Assembly (NCBI RefSeq): GCF_007997005.1
Contig: NZ_VOSL01000043.1
Location: forward strand, 1-64,000
Length of the DNA stretch: 64,000 nt
From: Lujinxingia vulgaris
GTDB lineage: Bacteria > Myxococcota_A > Bradymonadia > Bradymonadales > Bradymonadaceae
Reading direction: 5' to 3'
Below are positions 60,547-64,000 of the stretch, one piece after another. A program made the position numbers and the translations under genes. The number at the start of each line of letters is the position of its first letter. Positions within the stretch are counted from its first letter, which is position 1. The notes beneath the pieces are model-generated. The model did no database searches. It had not been told where the DNA came from and saw nothing but the letters and a program-made list of their open reading frames with translations.

Positions 60547-63519
60547 TTAGCCCTGGCGAGCCTTAAGGCGCATTTTCAAGGCCAGCGCCGGATGCATCGC
60601 CTCGCGCGAGGCCCCATCTTTGATCTGGTGGCGGCACGAGGTGCCCGGCGCGATCAGCACCTGCCCCTCCTCCATCGCGCGGGCTCGCGGCAAAAGCACG
60701 AGCTCGCCGACCTTCATCGACACCTCATAATGCTCGGCCTCATAGCCAAAGGATCCGGCCATCCCGCAGCAGCCCGTCTTGAGCGTCTCTACCTCAAAGC
60801 CGGCCAGCCCCAGGGCCACCTCGGTGGCGGTGGTGCCGCAGATGGCCTTCTGGTGGCAATGCCCGTGCAACAGCGCCGGCTGCGCCCTCTCGGTCTCAAA
60901 AAGCCCCTCGGGCCAGCGCCCCGCCTCCACCTCCTGCACGATAAACTCTTCCAGCAGCAGGGAGCGCCCGGCCAGATCCTCGGCCACCGGGCGCAGCGCC
61001 TCATCGACCAGCTCGCCAAGCTCATCGCGGAAGGTCAACAGGGCGCTGGGCTCAAGGCCCACCACCCTCCGGTCCGGGTGAGCTTCGAGGTCGTCCTGCA
61101 CCTGACGAAGTCCGCGCTCCATCAGCTCCCGCGCCGCGCGCACCATGCCTTTGGAGAGGTAGGTGCGCCCGTCATCACGCATGCCAAAGCGCTGCACGCG
61201 GTAGCCGGCTGCCTCCAACACCTCCACGGCTGCAAGCCCCAGCTCGGGCTCGGTGTAGTCGGTGAAGGGATCGACGTAGAGCCAGACCTCTCTGGATGTG
61301 GCGCCCTCCCCGGCAGGCGGCGCAGCCAGCGCGCCGGAGCGGCGGGCGTTTTTAAGGGCACGGTCGAAGCTCCTGGGCGCCATCAAAGGCAGCTGGCGCT
61401 CGGGGGCGAGCTTGAAGAAGGTGTTAAAGAACCAGCGCGTCAGCGCAAAGGTCAGCGTGAAGTTCGCCAACCAGGGGAACCACGAACCCAGGCGGCTGAG
61501 CTTGCCATAATGCCCGAAGAGCAGCGCGCGCGCCGGGGTCCCCTGACGATCGTAGCGCTGCTGTAAGAACTCCGCCTTCATACGCGCCATATCGACGTTG
61601 GCCGGGCATTCGCTCTTGCACCCTTTGCAGGAGAGGCAGAGATCGAGCGCCTCGGAGAGCGCTTCACTCTCAAAGGCCGCCTCGGGCTCCGCACCGGTCA
61701 AAAGCGTGCGAAAAACGTTGGCGCGCCCCCGCGTTGTGTCTTTCTCATCGCCGGTGGCCATATAACTCGGGCACATCGTGCCACCGGCGGCTGCGCTCTT
61801 GCGGCAGACGCCGGCGCCGTTGCAGAGCTCGGTGGCCCGCACGAGCCCCCGCTCCGCCTCCCACTTAAAGTAGGTGCGCAGCTCGGGGGTGGGCTTGCCG
61901 GGCACAAAGCGAAAATCAGCATCGATCGGTCGGGGATCGACGATATTTCGGGGATTAAAGATCCCCCGGGGATCAAACGCGTCTTTAACCTGGCGATGCA
62001 GGGCCATGATCTCCGGCCCGTAAAAACGCTCCAGAAGTGGCGAGCGCACCCGCCCATCGCCATGCTCACCACTGATGGCGCCGCGGTAGCGGCGCACCAG
62101 GTCGGCCACATCGGTGGCGATGCCCTTAAAACGCTCCACATCTTCCGGGTCTTTGAGGTTGAGCTCCGGCCGCAGGTGCAGCTCCCCCACCGAGGCGTGC
62201 GCGTAATACACACAGGCGGTGTTGTAGGCGTCCATGATCGCCGCGAAGTCGCGCACGTAATCCGGCAGCACATCGACGGCCACCGCGGTATCTTCCACCA
62301 CCGTCACCGGTTTGACGTCGCCCTCTATGCCCATGAGCAGGCCGAGCCCGGCCTTTCGAAGTTCCCAGACCGCCTTATCCTGCGGCGCCCTCAAGATCGG
62401 GTAGGCGTAGCCCATGCCCAGCTCTTTGAGCTCGGCAATGAGCGTCTGACAGGCCTCCTCGAGCGCGTCGTGGCTCTCGCGGAAGAACTCCACCACCAGC
62501 ACCGCGTCCGGATCGCCCTCGACCCAGAAACGATTGCGGGCCTGCTCGATGTTCTGGCGGGTCTGCTCCAGCACGCGCCGGTCAATCAGCTCGACGGCCG
62601 CCGGGTTATGCCGCACCGCCGCGACCGTCGCGCGCAGCGAAGCCTCCAGCGAGTCGAAGTGCACGCAGACCACGCATTTCTCGCGCGGCTTCTCCACCAG
62701 GTTGAGTTTGGCCTCGGTCATCAGCCCCAGCGTCCCCTCGGTCCCGCACAGGAAACGCGCCAGCGAGAAGGGCTCACCGCCCTCCTCATAAGGCGCTCGC
62801 CAGAGGATATCATCGAGCGGAAAGCCCGTGTTGCGCCGCACCACATCGCGGCGCGGGTAGCGCTCCTCAATGAGCTCGCCATGCTCGCGCATGATGCGAT
62901 CGAGGGTGCGCAACGACTCTCCGAGCCGGTCCGGGCGCTGCATCCGGTCCTTTAACTCAGCCTCACTCCAGAGCCCCACCCGCTCAAAGCTCGCGTCGGA
63001 GAGGACCACCCCCAACTCCAGCACATGCGCCATCGTGTTGCCGTAGAGGATGGAGTGACTGCCGCAGGAGTTGTTGCCAATCATCCCGCCGATCATGCAG
63101 CGGTTTGACGTCGAGGTGTCCGGCCCAAAGAAGAGCCCGTGCGGCGCGAGAAAACGGTTGAGCTCGTCGAGCACCACCCCGGGCTGCACCCGCACCCAGC
63201 GCTCCTCGACGTTGAGCTCCAGGATCTGGTTCATATGGCGGCCCACATCGACCACCAGCCCCTCTCCCACGCATTGGCCGGCCAGGCTCGTGCCAGCAGC
63301 TCGGGGCACAAGCCCAAGCCCCAGCGCGTCGGCGGTGCGCACAATCGCCTGCACGTCTTCGACCGTGCGCGGGAAGACCACCCCCACCGGCTCGGCCTGA
63401 TACACCGAGGCGTCCTGCGCATAGAGCGAGCGGTGCAGATCATCGAGGCGCAGCTCCCCCTCAAGCTCCCCGGCCAACGCCTCCAGCGCCTGCGGCGCGC
63501 GGCTAACATCGATCGCCAT
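60547..63519 (-). CDS. FAD-linked oxidase fused to Fe-S subunit (YdiJ-like dehydrogenase)
   Basis: A 990-residue one-chain enzyme. The N-terminal half is an FAD-binding PCMH domain (VPRAAGTSLAGQCVGEGLVVDVGRHMN and GMIGNNSCGSHS) with a GlcD-type FAD C-terminal domain. The middle has two Cys clusters: CNGAGVCRK...CPSY near residue 575 and CLSCKGCKSECP near residue 630, for 4Fe-4S clusters. The last part has CCG-type motifs (HGHCHQKAICG and KTGCCGMAGSFGYE). This order matches YdiJ, a D-2-hydroxyglutarate/D-lactate-type dehydrogenase feeding the quinone pool. Start has AGGAG. Natural substrate not certain. Confidence 0.88.
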   Translation of the reverse strand: MAIDVSRAPQALEALAGELEGELRLDDLHRSLYAQDASVYQAEPVGVVFPRTVEDVQAIVRTADALGLGLVPRAAGTSLAGQCVGEGLVVDVGRHMNQILELNVEERWVRVQPGVVLDELNRFLAPHGLFFGPDTSTSNRCMIGGMIGNNSCGSHSILYGNTMAHVLELGVVLSDASFERVGLWSEAELKDRMQRPDRLGESLRTLDRIMREHGELIEERYPRRDVVRRNTGFPLDDILWRAPYEEGGEPFSLARFLCGTEGTLGLMTEAKLNLVEKPREKCVVCVHFDSLEASLRATVAAVRHNPAAVELIDRRVLEQTRQNIEQARNRFWVEGDPDAVLVVEFFRESHDALEEACQTLIAELKELGMGYAYPILRAPQDKAVWELRKAGLGLLMGIEGDVKPVTVVEDTAVAVDVLPDYVRDFAAIMDAYNTACVYYAHASVGELHLRPELNLKDPEDVERFKGIATDVADLVRRYRGAISGEHGDGRVRSPLLERFYGPEIMALHRQVKDAFDPRGIFNPRNIVDPRPIDADFRFVPGKPTPELRTYFKWEAERGLVRATELCNGAGVCRKSAAAGGTMCPSYMATGDEKDTTRGRANVFRTLLTGAEPEAAFESEALSEALDLCLSCKGCKSECPANVDMARMKAEFLQQRYDRQGTPARALLFGHYGKLSRLGSWFPWLANFTLTFALTRWFFNTFFKLAPERQLPLMAPRSFDRALKNARRSGALAAPPAGEGATSREVWLYVDPFTDYTEPELGLAAVEVLEAAGYRVQRFGMRDDGRTYLSKGMVRAARELMERGLRQVQDDLEAHPDRRVVGLEPSALLTFRDELGELVDEALRPVAEDLAGRSLLLEEFIVQEVEAGRWPEGLFETERAQPALLHGHCHQKAICGTTATEVALGLAGFEVETLKTGCCGMAGSFGYEAEHYEVSMKVGELVLLPRARAMEEGQVLIAPGTSCRHQIKDGASREAMHPALALKMRLKARQG

Positions 63520-63576
63520 GTCTCTCCTGATGCGCCGGGTTCAAACCGAGACGGCGCCTTCTCGCCAGAACAAAAA

Positions 63577-63608
63577 AAGAGCCCACGATGCGCTCATCGT
63601 GGGCTCTT
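63577..63608 (-). terminator. Terminator of rplI
   Basis: A perfect 14-bp stem (aagagcccacgatg with catcgtgggctctt, loop cgct) is followed on the minus strand by TTTTTTT. It starts 30 bases after the rplI stop. Confidence 0.93.
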
Positions 63609-63637
63609 TATCGCTTATGCCCGCAGGCAAAGCCAAC

Positions 63638-64000
63638 TTACATCGCCACAACCCACAGGATGATGTGAGCGTAGACGCCGCTGGCAAGCTTCACCGGCAC
63701 CTTGTAGATGCCGAGCTCGTCGAGGCCGCGGCCGACTTCGATAAAGCGGTGCTCCACCTCGAAGCCTTCCTGCTTGAGCACGTCGGCGATCTCACGCGGG
63801 GTCACCGAGCCGTAGAGGGTGTCGCCTTCGGACACGCGCTTGGCAATGGTGATACGCACGCCGTCGAGCTTGGACTGAACGCCCAGAGCCTCTTCGCGCT
63901 CGCGCTCCTTGCGGAGCTCGATCTGACGCTTTTTGTGCTCCAGCGCCTTCTTTTCGGTGGCGCTGGCCGGCAGCGCCAGACCTTTGGGGATAAGGAAGTT
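63638..64000 (-). CDS. rplI: Ribosomal protein bL9, C-terminal part (runs off the window)
   Basis: Reading the minus strand from the window edge gives NFLIPKGLALPAS, the conserved end of the L9 N-terminal domain, then the charged central helix (KKALEHKKRQIELRKERERE) and the C-terminal domain with AKRVSEGDTLYGSVTPREIADVL. About 120 residues are present; the N-terminal 20-25 are outside. L9 is a large-subunit protein at the base of the L1 stalk. The internal ATG-like start at 63859 is not the real start. Confidence 0.93.
   Translation of the reverse strand, partial: NFLIPKGLALPASATEKKALEHKKRQIELRKEREREEALGVQSKLDGVRITIAKRVSEGDTLYGSVTPREIADVLKQEGFEVEHRFIEVGRGLDELGIYKVPVKLASGVYAHIILWVVAM

Overview
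The window is a 64 kb piece of a high-GC Gram-negative chromosome. Several features point to Myxococcota or a related deltaproteobacterial group such as Bradymonadales: secreted proteins ending in a MYXO-CTERM-like tail (Gly-Cys, a hydrophobic segment, then an Arg cluster), a putative secreted metalloprotease resembling the MXAN_6640 group, acidic or Pro/Glu-linkered lipoproteins, an AgmX-like protein, TM2-SHOCT and thioredoxin-NHL proteins, and very compact operons with ATGA/GTGA overlaps. The taxonomic call is inference from these traits, not from a marker-gene comparison.

Layout. 1-3.8 kb (minus strand): start of yicC, tatA, rnc, mnmA and a cysteine desulfurase, a housekeeping RNA-processing and tRNA-thiolation cluster. 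4.2-5.7 kb: an SRPBCC membrane protein and a HAD phosphatase. 5.7-13.4 kb: a divergent heme/iron-acquisition locus, with a HmuY-like lipoprotein, a HExxH metalloprotease, a membrane PD-(D/E)XK-like protein and a response regulator on the minus strand, and TonB, a TonB-dependent receptor and a thioredoxin-like lipoprotein on the plus strand. A perfect 6-4-6 palindrome lies between them. 13.4-18.6 kb: an IS4-family element whose transposase has an in-frame amber codon, then an AT-richer two-gene segment (peptide-binding lipoprotein and ATP-grasp protein) bounded by a 17-bp perfect direct repeat beside tRNA-Arg(CCT). 18.7-24.9 kb: a surface-protein region with a Pro-Glu-linkered lipoprotein and five paralogous secreted MYXO-CTERM proteins of one Cys-conserved family, three of which share an upstream sequence element. 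25-27.8 kb: a coiled-coil protein, a 41-bp tandem repeat array, two fluoride-channel genes and a TM2-SHOCT protein. 27.8-33.2 kb (minus): an MBL-fold hydrolase, a GNAT acetyltransferase, maleylacetoacetate isomerase, a fumarylacetoacetase-family hydrolase and a large lipoprotein.

33.6-43.3 kb (plus) is a long housekeeping run: 5'-nucleotidase, HtrA protease, DNA polymerase III delta', RicT/PSP1 with a long Arg/Ser tail, MetG, a HEAT-repeat protein and TatD. 44-49.7 kb holds a transglutaminase-like membrane protein, an ABC exporter pair and a multi-pass membrane protein. 49.8-57 kb carries envelope proteins of unknown role and a large metallopeptidase, beta-propeller and outer-membrane-barrel fusion. 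57-64 kb has a metallophosphoesterase, an alpha/beta hydrolase, a thioredoxin-NHL protein, a YdiJ-like FAD/Fe-S dehydrogenase and the 3' part of rplI.

The best candidate for something undescribed is the five-member MYXO-CTERM paralog array with its shared upstream element. Next are the repeat-bounded ATP-grasp/peptide-binding segment at tRNA-Arg, the HmuY-metalloprotease pairing, the SR-like tail on RicT and the metallopeptidase-propeller-barrel fusion. All functional statements come from reading motifs; no database search was run.
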